Shown here piece after piece: positions 24,510-33,439 of a stretch of 64,000 nt of DNA. This stretch comes from Pseudoalteromonas sp. CO133X (GTDB lineage: Bacteria; Pseudomonadota; Gammaproteobacteria; Enterobacterales; Alteromonadaceae), in the NCBI GenBank assembly GCA_004208945.1, contig SGPE01000009.1:553073-617072 (forward strand), read 5' to 3'. The position numbers and the translations under genes were made by a program. The notes beneath the pieces are model-generated. The model had not been told where the DNA came from. It made no database searches and saw nothing but the letters and a program-made list of their open reading frames with translations. Each line of letters opens with the position of its first letter. Position 1 is the first letter of the stretch.

Positions 24510-26885
24510 ATGTCTGATAATTGCTTTCATTGTCTTGAAAGTGTGCCAAAAGGCTTTAATGCGACTGTCGAAATAGATGGTAAGGCACAACCTATGTGTT
24601 GTATTGGCTGCCAAACGGTTGCTGAGAATATCGTCGCCCAAGGCATGACCGATTACTATAAATTTAGAACGGTACGCTCTGGCAAGGTAGAACAACTTGT
24701 GCCAGAGCAACTGGAATTAATTAAAAGCTACGATAACGAAGATATTCAAGACGAATTTATTTCAGCCGCCAACGACTTATCTGAAGTGCTTCTCACCGTT
24801 GAAGGTATAACGTGTGCGGCATGTGCTTGGTTAATTGAAAAACAGTTACTTAATTTAAAGGCAATTAAACGTGTTGACGTAAATACATCAACTAATCGTG
24901 CCATGATCCAATGGGATAAATCGGTTACTCCACTTAGCCAAATTATCACCTCGTTACATGAAATCGGCTATAAAGCTTATCCATTTCAGGCTGACCTTGA
25001 AGCCAGTCAAAAACAACAAGCTGCCAAAGCGTACATTCGCCGTTTAGGTGTTGCGGGTCTAATGACCATGCAGGTTATGATGTTCGCTTTTGCCATGTAT
25101 TTTGGCATGTTCTCGGGCATGGAAGAAGACTTTGAGCAATACTTTCGCTGGATAAGCTTAGTACTCGCATCACCCGTTATTCTATACAGTGCCCTACCAT
25201 TTTTAACCAATGCCATTAATGGGTTAAAAGCCAAACAGTTGAACATGGACTTACCCGTATCTTTAGCTATTTTTGGTGCTTACGGGGCAAGCTGTTATGC
25301 CACTTTAATGTCTGTTGGCGAAGTTTATTTTGAATCTATCTGTATGTTTACCTTCTTATTGTTACTGGGTAAATATTTAGAGTTTAGAGCTCGTTTAAAA
25401 GCCAGTGAGTTTACAGCTAACCTACAAAAACTACTGCCTCTTACCGCCCGCATTATCGATAAAAACAATCAAGAATCGATTATTGCCGCTAAAAAGCTAA
25501 AACTAGGTGATATTGTTTTGATCAAGGCGGGTGAAACCATCCCTGCCGATGGTGTCGTGGTCAAAGGTAAAACAACCGTAGATGAAGCCATGATGACAGG
25601 CGAGCACCAACCTGTTAATAAATTTGTCAGCCATCAAGTTTTCGCTGGCACAATTAACCATGATGGTGTGATCAGTATTGAAATTAACAAAATTGGTCAA
25701 AACACACTGCTTAATCAAATTATTAGGCTACAACACACAGCACTAACCAAGCGCCCAAGATTAGTTGAAATCACTGATAAAGTAGCACAGTGGTTTGTTG
25801 CTTGTTTATTAGTGTTTGCCTCAATGACAGCAATTGGTTGGTATCAAATAGACCCTGAGCATGCTTTTTGGGTTACTATTTCTGTACTTGTTGCAACCTG
25901 CCCTTGTGCGCTTAGTTTAGCTATTCCAACTGCGCTAACTTGTGCGGTTGCTAGTCTAACCAAACGCGGTATCTTGATTAAACAAGCCCATGTGTTAGAA
26001 ACGCTACCACAATTAACAGATATCGCCTTTGATAAAACAGGCACCTTAACGCAAGGTCGTTTCACTATAGAGCGAGTTGAGCTAGTCAACACTCAGTACA
26101 GTGAAGCTGATGCATTACGCTTGGCAGCCCAACTTGAGAGCTTCTCTGAGCACCCTATTGCCAATGCATTCGCTGGTTTTAACGACACTGTGAATCAAAT
26201 CGAAAATGTTACTATCGAGCCTGGTAAAGGCATTACAGCTGAGCTTGATGATCAACACCTTGCGATAGGTAAAAGTGGCTGGTTTGATACTGACAAAGCA
26301 GATGCACAAGCAACCTTATATATCAACAAACAAGTAATTGCTCGTTTTTATTTGGCCGACAGCTTACGTGATAACGCAGAAAAATTGATTTCCAACCTTC
26401 ATTCACAACAGCTCAAGTGCCATATGTTAACGGGCGATGCGTCAAACAGTGGTGAGCGACTCGCAAAACAGCTAAATCTTGATACCGTGCATGCAGCATG
26501 CAGCCCTCGCGAAAAACAAACCCATGTTGAAGCACTTGCAGATAAAGGTGCCATTGTTGCTATGGTGGGTGATGGTGTTAATGACAGCCCTGTATTTGCC
26601 AGCGCGCATTTGTCTATTGCCATGGAAACAGGCGCTGATATTTCCAAAAATACTGCTGATGTGGTATTACTCAACAGTGACTTAAATGCAATCGAACACT
26701 TACTAACTGTATCGAAAAAAACACGTCGAATAGTGAAGCAAAACTTGGCATTGTCACTCATTTATAATGGTTCGATTTTACCACTAGCTGCACTTGGCCT
26801 CGTTGCGCCTTGGATGGCTGTAATTGGTATGTCTGCAAGCTCCATTCTGGTTATTACTAACTCATTAAGGTTATTAAAACTATGA
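24510..26885 (+). CDS. ccoI: copper-translocating P-type ATPase of cbb3 oxidase assembly
   Basis: A 791-residue heavy-metal P1B-type ATPase that supplies copper for the CuB centre of CcoN. The N-terminus has a Cys-rich metal-binding segment (CFHCLESVP ... CCIGCQ), then an HMA domain with GITCAACAWLIEK. The translocation motif CPCALSLAIPTA, the phosphorylation site DKTGTLTQG, the TGEHQPVNK region and the hinge GDGVNDSPVF are all present. The CcoI/FixI assignment rather than a general CopA rests on the N-terminal zinc-ribbon-like part and the location between fixH and ccoS. The stop overlaps the ccoS start (ATGA). Confidence 0.95.
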   Translation: MSDNCFHCLESVPKGFNATVEIDGKAQPMCCIGCQTVAENIVAQGMTDYYKFRTVRSGKVEQLVPEQLELIKSYDNEDIQDEFISAANDLSEVLLTVEGITCAACAWLIEKQLLNLKAIKRVDVNTSTNRAMIQWDKSVTPLSQIITSLHEIGYKAYPFQADLEASQKQQAAKAYIRRLGVAGLMTMQVMMFAFAMYFGMFSGMEEDFEQYFRWISLVLASPVILYSALPFLTNAINGLKAKQLNMDLPVSLAIFGAYGASCYATLMSVGEVYFESICMFTFLLLLGKYLEFRARLKASEFTANLQKLLPLTARIIDKNNQESIIAAKKLKLGDIVLIKAGETIPADGVVVKGKTTVDEAMMTGEHQPVNKFVSHQVFAGTINHDGVISIEINKIGQNTLLNQIIRLQHTALTKRPRLVEITDKVAQWFVACLLVFASMTAIGWYQIDPEHAFWVTISVLVATCPCALSLAIPTALTCAVASLTKRGILIKQAHVLETLPQLTDIAFDKTGTLTQGRFTIERVELVNTQYSEADALRLAAQLESFSEHPIANAFAGFNDTVNQIENVTIEPGKGITAELDDQHLAIGKSGWFDTDKADAQATLYINKQVIARFYLADSLRDNAEKLISNLHSQQLKCHMLTGDASNSGERLAKQLNLDTVHAACSPREKQTHVEALADKGAIVAMVGDGVNDSPVFASAHLSIAMETGADISKNTADVVLLNSDLNAIEHLLTVSKKTRRIVKQNLALSLIYNGSILPLAALGLVAPWMAVIGMSASSILVITNSLRLLKL

Positions 26886-27049
26886 GTATTATCTATATGC
26901 TAATCCCTATTGCTATATTATTTGTGATTATTGCAATTGGCGTTTTCTTTTGGGCTGTAAAAAGCGAACAATTTTCTGATTTAAACAAGCAAGGTCACAG
27001 CATCTTGTTTGAAGACGATAAAGAGCAACATAAAAATAGTAATGATTGA
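26882..27049 (+). CDS. ccoS: cbb3-type cytochrome oxidase assembly protein CcoS
   Basis: A 55-residue protein found by reading the gap after ccoI. It begins MSIIYMLIPIAILFVIIAIG with one transmembrane helix, then FFWAVKSEQFSDLNKQGHSILFEDD, the conserved CcoS signature in which the FxWAxxxxQFDDL region precedes an acidic tail. It is required for cofactor insertion into the oxidase in characterised species. Its start overlaps ccoI by four bases and its end overlaps the next gene by eight. Confidence 0.93.
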   Translation: MSIIYMLIPIAILFVIIAIGVFFWAVKSEQFSDLNKQGHSILFEDDKEQHKNSND

Positions 27050-27713
27050 CCCCCTATTCATCAGCGCTTTTGTTATGGGTTTGCTCGGCAGTGGGCATTG
27101 TCTTGCTATGTGCGGTGGCATAGCAAGCAGTTTACAGCTTGCTGCAAAAAAGCAACAAGCTGTAAGTTATTCTGTTGCTTACAATATTGGCAGAGCACTA
27201 AGTTATATGCTTGCTGGCGCACTGGTCGCTGGGATAAGTAGCAAATTTGCCGCTCAAAATTCTCAATTAGCCATTGTCTTATCCTTCCTCAGCGGCATAT
27301 TCATGTTACTCGTTGGAATTTACATTATGCGCTTGGCTGCCACTTTACAATGGCTTGAGAAACTAGGAAAAACTTTTATATGGCAGCATTTAGTCAAACT
27401 TAATCGCCATCTTCTGCCGGTTGACTCCCTACCAAAAGCATTATTATATGGTGCATTATGGGGCTGGCTTCCTTGTGGCTTGGTTTATTCAGCGTTAACA
27501 TGGGCATTAACAAGCCCATCAGCAGCACATGGCGCCGGTGTTATGCTCTTTTTTGCACTAGGTACCTTCCCTGCAATGGTCAGTGTTGGGCTTGTTAGCC
27601 ATAAAATAAACACTTTTTTAAACCATGTTTGGACTAGGGTTATTCTAGGAAGTGTAATAATATGGTACGGTATATACTTATTAATTATAGCAACCGATAA
27701 ACTCGTTCATTAG
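27042..27713 (+). CDS. sulfite exporter TauE/SafE-family membrane protein
   Basis: A 223-residue polytopic membrane protein with about six helices. It has the family start [30 protein letters not shown] and a second conserved segment [21 protein letters not shown]. These Cys/His-containing motifs are shared by the DsbD-like/TauE members found in cbb3 clusters, where copper or redox handling is suspected. The ATG at 27042 overlaps ccoS; an upstream TTG at 27009 would run through the ccoS coding sequence and is less likely. It ends the assembly run, 37 bp before fnr. Confidence 0.85.
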   Translation: MIDPLFISAFVMGLLGSGHCLAMCGGIASSLQLAAKKQQAVSYSVAYNIGRALSYMLAGALVAGISSKFAAQNSQLAIVLSFLSGIFMLLVGIYIMRLAATLQWLEKLGKTFIWQHLVKLNRHLLPVDSLPKALLYGALWGWLPCGLVYSALTWALTSPSAAHGAGVMLFFALGTFPAMVSVGLVSHKINTFLNHVWTRVILGSVIIWYGIYLLIIATDKLVH

Positions 27714-27750
27714 TATTCGTGTTGTTAACTTATTTGAATGGATTGGATGT

Positions 27751-28485
27751 ATGGACTTTTCTCAAAACAAGTCAAAAAGCTTATGTACGATTAGCTGCAA
27801 TAATTGCAGTATCAGTCAGCTATGTTTGCCATTTTCACTCAATGGTCAGGAGATGGATCGACTTGATGAAATTATTGAACGTAAAAAGCCACTCCATAAA
27901 GGCGATTACCTTTTCGAGTCTGGAGCAAGCCTTAATGCAATCTATGCGGTACGCTCAGGATCATTCAAATCCTATACACTCTCTGAGCAGGGTGACGAAC
28001 AAATAACGGGCTTCCACTTAGCCGGTGATCTCGTTGGTTTTGATGCTATAAATAAAATGGCACATCAAAGCTTCTCACAAGCACTTGAAACTTCAATGGT
28101 ATGTGAAATTCCATTTGATACTCTTGATGAGTTAGCAGGTAAGCTCCCTAAACTACGTCAGCAAATTATGCGCTTGATGAGTAACGAAATTAACTATGAT
28201 CAAGAAATGCTGTTACTACTCAATAAAAAATCTGCCGAAGAACGTTTAGCCAGCTTTATTTTTAATCTTGCTGAACGTTTTGGCGAACGCGGCTTTTCAC
28301 GCAAAGAATTTCGTTTAACCATGACACGCGGAGAAATCGGTAATTACTTAGGCTTAACCGTTGAAACGATTAGTCGCTTACTTAGTCGCTTCCAAAAAGC
28401 GGGGCTTATTAAGGTTGAAGGCAAGTTTATTACAATTTTAGATCAACAAGCGCTGGCTACAACTGCTGCTATCAAATGTAAATAG
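27751..28485 (+). CDS. fnr: FNR-family oxygen-responsive transcription regulator
   Basis: A 244-residue Crp/Fnr-family protein. The N-terminus carries Cys12, Cys16, Cys19 and Cys25; the C-x2-C-x5-C spacing matches the 4Fe-4S ligands of E. coli FNR, and a fourth ligand is available in SMVCEIPF near residue 118. The cyclic-nucleotide-binding-like fold is followed by a dimer helix and the helix-turn-helix [22 protein letters not shown], whose ETxSR matches recognition of TTGAT half-sites. It is the anaerobic/microaerobic switch and probably controls the adjoining cbb3 genes and uspE. In relatives it is called EtrA or Fnr. Confidence 0.95.
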   Translation: MDFSQNKSKSLCTISCNNCSISQLCLPFSLNGQEMDRLDEIIERKKPLHKGDYLFESGASLNAIYAVRSGSFKSYTLSEQGDEQITGFHLAGDLVGFDAINKMAHQSFSQALETSMVCEIPFDTLDELAGKLPKLRQQIMRLMSNEINYDQEMLLLLNKKSAEERLASFIFNLAERFGERGFSRKEFRLTMTRGEIGNYLGLTVETISRLLSRFQKAGLIKVEGKFITILDQQALATTAAIKCK

Positions 28486-28488
28486 AGT

Positions 28489-28502
28489 TTGATTTAGCGC
28501 AA
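28489..28502 (+). promoter_or_regulatory. FNR-box-like site upstream of uspE
   Basis: TTGAT-TTAG-CGCAA matches TTGATnnnnATCAA at 8 of 10 positions. It lies immediately after the fnr stop codon and 84 bp before the uspE ATG. It could serve FNR control of uspE; it is a single-site prediction by eye. Confidence 0.4.
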
Positions 28503-28586
28503 CTTTATCTGGCTTGCCCCTTTAACTGTTCTAAATATAGGTTACACTCAACGTATACTTTTTGCGGAACAGTTAAGGAGCAGCAC

Positions 28587-29510
28587 ATGGACGCAATTAA
28601 ACGAATCTTAGCAGTTATAGACCCAACTAAAGAACATCAACATGGCTTAAGCCGTTCAATTGATTTGGCCAAAAAATCTGGCGCCACCATCACCGCATTC
28701 CTCAGTATCTATGATTTTTCTTATGAAATGACCACAATGCTTTCTAGTGATGAGCGAGAAGCCATGCGCGAAGCTGTTATCAAAGATAGGCAAGTCTGGT
28801 TAGATGAGCAAATTGCACTCTACCCTGAACTTAGCATAGAGTCGTGTGTTGTTTGGCATAATCGCCCTTACGAAGCGATTATTAATACTGTTATTAATGA
28901 TGGATTTGATCTTGTCGTCAAAGGCACACATGAACACGACACTCTAAAATCGGTTATTTTCACTCCCACTGATTGGCATCTTATTCGTAAGTGCCCTGCC
29001 CCTGTATTACTCGTTAAAGAAAAAGAGTGGCCGGCTCAGGGCAATATTTTAGCTGCCGTTAATGCCGTAACTGAAAATGAACAACATCTAGAGCTAAATA
29101 AACGTATTATAAATGACGCCCGCTTTATTTGTGACCTCGCAAATGCGCAGCTCAATCTTGTTAATGCTTACCCAGCAACGCCGGTAAACATTGCCATTGA
29201 AATCCCCGAGTTCAACCCAGGCGTTTATAACGAATCAGTAAAGAAACATCATTTTGAATCAACCTTAGCGCTTGCAAAGAGCTTTTCAATTAGTGAAGAA
29301 CACTGTCATATTGAAGAAGGTTTACCTGAAGATGTTATTCCTGATGTTGCCGCTAAGCTAAACAGCGAATTAGTTGTTATTGGCACGGTAGGACGCACAG
29401 GTTTGAGCGCCGCCCTCGTTGGCAACACAGCTGAGCATGTAATTGATAGCCTTGATTGCGATGTATTAGCACTTAAACCTGATGGCTACATTAGTCCTCT
29501 TGCAAAATAA
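28587..29510 (+). CDS. uspE: universal stress protein UspE (tandem Usp domains)
   Basis: A 307-residue cytoplasmic protein made of two universal-stress-protein domains (about residues 1-150 and 155-300). The first opens with IKRILAVIDPTKEHQHGLSRSIDLA. The second ends with LVVIGTVGRTGLSAALVGNTAEHVID, an ATP-binding-type G-x2-G-x9-G region. The fnr-uspE order is conserved in many gammaproteobacteria. AAGGAG sits seven bases before the ATG. Its role in stress survival and cell aggregation is taken from the family. Confidence 0.92.
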   Translation: MDAIKRILAVIDPTKEHQHGLSRSIDLAKKSGATITAFLSIYDFSYEMTTMLSSDEREAMREAVIKDRQVWLDEQIALYPELSIESCVVWHNRPYEAIINTVINDGFDLVVKGTHEHDTLKSVIFTPTDWHLIRKCPAPVLLVKEKEWPAQGNILAAVNAVTENEQHLELNKRIINDARFICDLANAQLNLVNAYPATPVNIAIEIPEFNPGVYNESVKKHHFESTLALAKSFSISEEHCHIEEGLPEDVIPDVAAKLNSELVVIGTVGRTGLSAALVGNTAEHVIDSLDCDVLALKPDGYISPLAK

Positions 29511-29605
29511 TTAACCGTGCAAAGGGTAACTAACAATTGTTGTTTTCCCGCGCTTCCAATATAATACGCCCCTTTATTTTACCCATGTATTTTTAAGGGG
29601 GCGTA

Positions 29606-30511
29606 GTGTCTCACTCAGTAGAAGCTAAAGCGCAATATAACTTTAATAAGTTACAAAAACGCTTACGTCGATTAACCGGCCAAGCCGTGATGGACTTTAA
29701 CATGATCGAAGAAGGCGATCGTATCATGGTATGTTTATCCGGTGGTAAAGACAGCTACACTCTATTGGATACGCTGCAACATTTGCAACGCGTTGCGCCA
29801 ATTAAGTTTGACTTATTTGCAGTCAATCTTGATCAGAAGCAACCAGGCTTTCCTGAGCATGTGTTACCCGAATACCTAGACAAGCTTGGTATTGAATACA
29901 AAATAGTTGAAGAAGACACCTACAGTATTGTCACCGATATTATTCCTGAAGGTAAAACAACCTGCTCGCTTTGCTCGCGACTTCGTCGTGGTATTTTATA
30001 TCGTACAGCAAAAGAGATGGGTGCAACCAAAATAGCCCTTGGGCATCATCGTGATGACATGATTGAAACGCTTTTCTTAAACATGTTCTATGGCGGTAAA
30101 TTAAAGAGTATGCCTGCTAAGTTAATGAGTGATAATGGCGAGCACATGGTTATTCGCCCACTTGCTTATTGTAAAGAAACTGATATTGAAAAATATGCAG
30201 ACCGTATGGCGTTTCCTATCATTCCTTGTAACCTGTGTGGTTCACAAGAAAATTTACAACGTAAACACACTAAAGCAATGCTTGCAGAGTGGAATAAACA
30301 ACACCCAGGCCGCATTGAAAGTATTTTTACAGCAATGCAAAACGTTGTACCGTCACACCTAGCTGACAATGCGTTATTTAACTTTAAAGACCTTCAAACC
30401 GGTGAAGTAATTGATGGCGGTGATATCGCTCTAGATAAGCCTGATATCCCAAAACAGCCTGCACTTGAACAAGAACAGGAAAATAACGTAGTAACAATTA
30501 ACTTAAGCTAA
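29606..30511 (+). CDS. ttcA: tRNA 2-thiocytidine(32) synthetase TtcA
   Basis: A 301-residue PP-loop ATPase that thiolates cytidine 32 of certain tRNAs using an iron-sulfur cluster. The PP-loop SGGKDS (in [16 protein letters not shown]) and the two Cys pairs CSLC ([12 protein letters not shown]) and CNLC ([14 protein letters not shown]) are present, as in characterised TtcA. The GTG start at 29606 is supported by AAGGGGG just upstream and by the expected N-terminus; no better ATG exists before the [14 protein letters not shown] region. It ends before a strong terminator. Confidence 0.95.
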   Translation: MSHSVEAKAQYNFNKLQKRLRRLTGQAVMDFNMIEEGDRIMVCLSGGKDSYTLLDTLQHLQRVAPIKFDLFAVNLDQKQPGFPEHVLPEYLDKLGIEYKIVEEDTYSIVTDIIPEGKTTCSLCSRLRRGILYRTAKEMGATKIALGHHRDDMIETLFLNMFYGGKLKSMPAKLMSDNGEHMVIRPLAYCKETDIEKYADRMAFPIIPCNLCGSQENLQRKHTKAMLAEWNKQHPGRIESIFTAMQNVVPSHLADNALFNFKDLQTGEVIDGGDIALDKPDIPKQPALEQEQENNVVTINLS

Positions 30512-30531
30512 GCAACTCTATTCATTATGCT

Positions 30532-30562
30532 AAAAAGGAGAGCCATTCGCTCTCCTTTTTAA
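30532..30562. terminator. bidirectional terminator between ttcA and the oxidoreductase gene
   Basis: GGAGAGC-CATTC-GCTCTCC flanked by AAAAA and TTTTT, so it can act on both converging transcripts. Confidence 0.9.
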
Positions 30563-30582
30563 TTTTAGAAAACACAAATCGT

Positions 30583-31158
30583 CTAATTCACTTTCGCTCC
30601 TAATTGAGCTGCTTTGTTAAGCCACGCTTTTCTTTTATCACTACTGGAGTTTATAACGGGCCCAAAGTATGTGGTGGCTTTATTTTTAATTCCTGAAAAG
30701 TCCAAAATACAATGTTTAAAGTTTTTATAGATGACATTCCCTTGTATGTATTTGTACCAAAAAACGGGGGTATCCAAGGTTACTAACAACTCTGATGTAC
30801 GGCCTTTTAATAACTTTTGCGGTATTGATTTACCCTCAACATATTTAAACGAAAAGCCTGGTAAAAAAACTCGGTCAATCGCCCCTTTAAACTTAGCAGG
30901 CATGGTCCCCCACCAAACAGGGCTAACTATCACAATATGCTCGGCCCAAAGGATTTTCTTTTGCAGATCAGCTAAACAAGGCTCTAACTCAATCACTTCA
31001 TCGTAGCCTTCTGCTAAATTTATTGCAAAATTCAAATCTCCGATATGAACTTGTTTCACATCGTGTTTTTTTATGGCAACAGCAGCATATTGCTCTGCTA
31101 AAGATTTACACAAGCTCGTTGATTTAGGGTTTGCATTAATTACTAATATTCTTTTCAT
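30583..31158 (-). CDS. NAD(P)H-dependent oxidoreductase, flavodoxin-like fold
   Basis: A 191-residue protein of the NQO/MdaB-like flavodoxin-fold family. It starts with MKRILVINANPKSTSLCKSLAEQY, a flavin-phosphate-binding loop, and contains IVIVSPVWWGTMPAKFKGAIDRVFLPGFSF, the isoalloxazine-contact region of this family. It probably reduces quinones or nitro compounds with NAD(P)H. The MerR-type gene just upstream on the same strand (46 bp apart) suggests local control, possibly by a redox or electrophile signal. The natural substrate cannot be told from sequence. Confidence 0.85.
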   Translation of the reverse strand: MKRILVINANPKSTSLCKSLAEQYAAVAIKKHDVKQVHIGDLNFAINLAEGYDEVIELEPCLADLQKKILWAEHIVIVSPVWWGTMPAKFKGAIDRVFLPGFSFKYVEGKSIPQKLLKGRTSELLVTLDTPVFWYKYIQGNVIYKNFKHCILDFSGIKNKATTYFGPVINSSSDKRKAWLNKAAQLGAKVN

Positions 31159-31204
31159 ACACTTATATATCCATTTACAGTAAGGATACAGTGTAAACTC
31201 TCAC

Positions 31205-31564
31205 CTAAGGGTGAGAGTCAAGTTCTTGAATACACTTATCAATTGAAATTCGGTAATTTTTAATACGCTCTCTTTGGAGTTCAAGCTGCTTTATATTTTC
31301 TTCAACTAGAGCTTGCTTTTGAATGAGGTAATGGCTGACTGCCTGCCAATCAAAATCCTCATTTTCTCCCTTTAAAGCAACCATATCTGACAAAGCAACA
31401 CCCAGAGTTTGAGCCTCTTTTATTAGTTTGATTAGATGAATATTCTCTTGGCTATAAACTCGATACTTCCCTCGGCGAGAAACAGTTAGTAGCCCGACTG
31501 ATTCATAGAGTCTTATAGCTCTTTGTGTTGCCCCTGTGAGTTTTGACGCCTCATTGATATACAT
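31205..31564 (-). CDS. MerR-family transcriptional regulator
   Basis: A 119-residue regulator with an N-terminal MerR winged helix-turn-helix (MYINEASKLTGATQRAIRLYESVGLL, then RRGKYRVYSQENIHLIKLIKEAQ) and a C-terminal coiled-coil dimerisation helix (VEENIKQLELQRERIKNYRISIDKCIQ). One Cys near the C-terminus is the only obvious candidate sensor residue. The internal ATG at 31564 is chosen because AAGGAA lies upstream and it gives the standard family N-terminus; longer starts exist at 31582 and 31585. It precedes the oxidoreductase gene and probably regulates it. Confidence 0.85.
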   Translation of the reverse strand: MYINEASKLTGATQRAIRLYESVGLLTVSRRGKYRVYSQENIHLIKLIKEAQTLGVALSDMVALKGENEDFDWQAVSHYLIQKQALVEENIKQLELQRERIKNYRISIDKCIQELDSHP

Positions 31565-31679
31565 TCGAACTTCCTTATTCATCAAATCAATTTATATAAC
31601 ACGCTTTATTGTATTTATTTGAGCGTGTTAGCTATTAACAACTGCCATATTAAATACTTAAAGAGTGGTTTAAAATCAA

Positions 31680-31709
31680 TAAAAAAGGATCTGTTAAGAT
31701 CCTTTTTTG
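31680..31709 (-). terminator. Rho-independent terminator downstream of the DUF2987 gene
   Basis: GGATC-TGTTAA-GATCC with A6 and T6 flanks, giving an extended stem and a T run on both strands. Confidence 0.85.
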
Positions 31710-31747
31710 AAAAGTTAACTATGCTGGCAAATGTGCACTGCCAAATA

Positions 31748-32416
31748 TTATTTCGCAATCCAAGGAGTTGCACTTAATAACGCTCCATTATTACTTAGAC
31801 GAGTTTCATCCTCCTCCCAGTCGTCAGTAACATTAATAAAACAGCGGTTTTCTTTACAGCTTACTCCATCTGCCGACATTGCATCTGTGCTATCAAACTT
31901 CAACACAACGCCTTTTTGTTCAGGTAACAGGAACCACATTAGTTTGCTCACAAAAAAACCTGAAAGGTCGGAGAGTAGTTCATCAAATTCTTGGTCAAGA
32001 GCAAATAGGTTCGCTTTTGTTAATGCGAACTCATCCAGTTGTGTTGCCTCAATCTGTAACTTAAGCTGACAATCATGTTTAGGATTCATAGGCTGTACCA
32101 CAATCACAGCTTTGTCAGTATCTAACTGTTTATCAAAAGGCAGTAAAAGCTGCGCTTGCTCAGTATAAGTTAGATCAAACTCCTGCTGTTCAGTTATGAT
32201 TTTTCCTGATTTAATTGTACATACTTCATTGCTAGCAATATCAGTTAAATAGAAATTCACTTGTGCATATTGAAATTCACCTTTATTGACCACTTTTAAG
32301 CGGTCATAAAAGCCATCATAAGCTACAACAAACTCACTCGCCGCGACCTTGAAGCTTGAAAAGCTTAAAGCCGCAACAGTGCCAATTACTTTCAACCATG
32401 AAAACGTTTTATTCAT
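31748..32416 (-). CDS. DUF2987-domain periplasmic protein
   Basis: A 222-residue protein with a signal peptide (cleavage after KVAAS or nearby). The mature N-terminus is FVVAYDGFYDRLKVVNKGEFQYAQVNFYLTD, which is the DUF2987 signature as I recall it. A Cys pair in VCTIK and HDCQLK, and a second in SCKENRCF, may form disulfides in the periplasm. The start overlaps the end of the glucosaminidase gene by 8 bases, so the two are coupled and may work together at the cell envelope. No enzymatic motif is seen. Confidence 0.7.
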   Translation of the reverse strand: MNKTFSWLKVIGTVAALSFSSFKVAASEFVVAYDGFYDRLKVVNKGEFQYAQVNFYLTDIASNEVCTIKSGKIITEQQEFDLTYTEQAQLLLPFDKQLDTDKAVIVVQPMNPKHDCQLKLQIEATQLDEFALTKANLFALDQEFDELLSDLSGFFVSKLMWFLLPEQKGVVLKFDSTDAMSADGVSCKENRCFINVTDDWEEDETRLSNNGALLSATPWIAK

Positions 32417-33227
32417 CAAAGTATGCTCTGTTTTGATTAATCATTGTGTTTAATTCTTCTATGTACGCTTCACCACGCTCAGAGTATGACATCAACCCGT
32501 GTGTTAGCTTCGTCGCTTCAATAGGTTTTTGCTGACGTCGTAAGTCTTCGCGAATTGAGCGCAAATCTGAATATGCTGCGTGGGTATTAATATTTTTAAA
32601 ATAAGAACTGACTGCTGCACGCACAGACTTAAATGCAGTAACTTCGTGTGCGGCTTCATTTGCACGGCGTCGAGGAACCATGCCACAGCCCTTTTTGTAG
32701 CACCACTGGCCAAAAAAGTTTAAGCCAATTCTTGCAAAGCGAGATGTTCCCCAAGCTGACTCATTTGCAGCCTGCATGAGTGCAAGTTCTTTTGGTATGA
32801 TATCTACACGCCGTAATGCTCGTGTAAGTGATAAAACATCCAGTGAGTTAGATAACTTGTAGCTAGCTAAGATTTTTTTAATATCTTGTTTTTGCTTGTT
32901 AGATAAAGGCTCATTAAACTCAAGCATCATGCGGGCAATTTCTAACGTTGCACGTTGCTGTAAAATCTTTTTATTTTCAGCTTCAATGTGTGGACGAATA
33001 AAATCAAAAAATGCATGCTTTTTTTCTTTTACATCTGTAAAGCTCGAAAAGTCAGGCAGCTTTACATTATGTAAAGGTTTCTCTTTTTTTTGTACACGTT
33101 GTGTTCCTTTTTTTGTGCTGTCTGATTGTTCTACGCCTTCAACAACATGGTCTGTATTTATAAATGGATAAAGTAATGCCCAAGTAAAGAAAGCGGTAAG
33201 TAAGCCTCGAAAAAGGTATTTAAGCAT
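32409..33227 (-). CDS. Bax-like glucosaminidase-domain membrane protein
   Basis: A 272-residue protein with an N-terminal membrane anchor (LFRGLLTAFFTWALLYPFI) and a low-complexity charged linker (TKKGTQRVQKKEKP). The C-terminal glucosaminidase domain of the Bax/FlgJ type has LALMQAANESAWGTSRFARIGLNFFGQWCY with the catalytic Glu, and VRAAVSSYFKNINTHAAYSDLR. It should cleave peptidoglycan glycan strands in the periplasm. The ATG at 33227 is preferred to an upstream in-frame start because GAGAG precedes it and the anchor then starts at residue 2. It is coupled to the DUF2987 gene. Confidence 0.85.
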   Translation of the reverse strand: MLKYLFRGLLTAFFTWALLYPFINTDHVVEGVEQSDSTKKGTQRVQKKEKPLHNVKLPDFSSFTDVKEKKHAFFDFIRPHIEAENKKILQQRATLEIARMMLEFNEPLSNKQKQDIKKILASYKLSNSLDVLSLTRALRRVDIIPKELALMQAANESAWGTSRFARIGLNFFGQWCYKKGCGMVPRRRANEAAHEVTAFKSVRAAVSSYFKNINTHAAYSDLRSIREDLRRQQKPIEATKLTHGLMSYSERGEAYIEELNTMINQNRAYFDE

Positions 33228-33439
33228 GTATTCTCTCAAGTAAACAACAACTCTGTGCGGCAACGTCACGCACACATAAAAGCGAATTATATCAAAGGGT
33301 ATTTTTTTTGGCGAATTTCACTAAAAAGGTTACTTAATAGCCTTACAATTTATTTAGAGCTTCAAGTAATTAGCTCGCATTTTTCAAGTGCTTGCGTATA
33401 CTAAAAGGCACCTGAGCGAGTAATTACAAGGTTCTTTTT

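Noticed and set aside
27719-28006. 95-codon plus-strand frame overlapping the fnr start
   Set aside because: It overlaps fnr in another frame; fnr has complete motifs and this frame has none.
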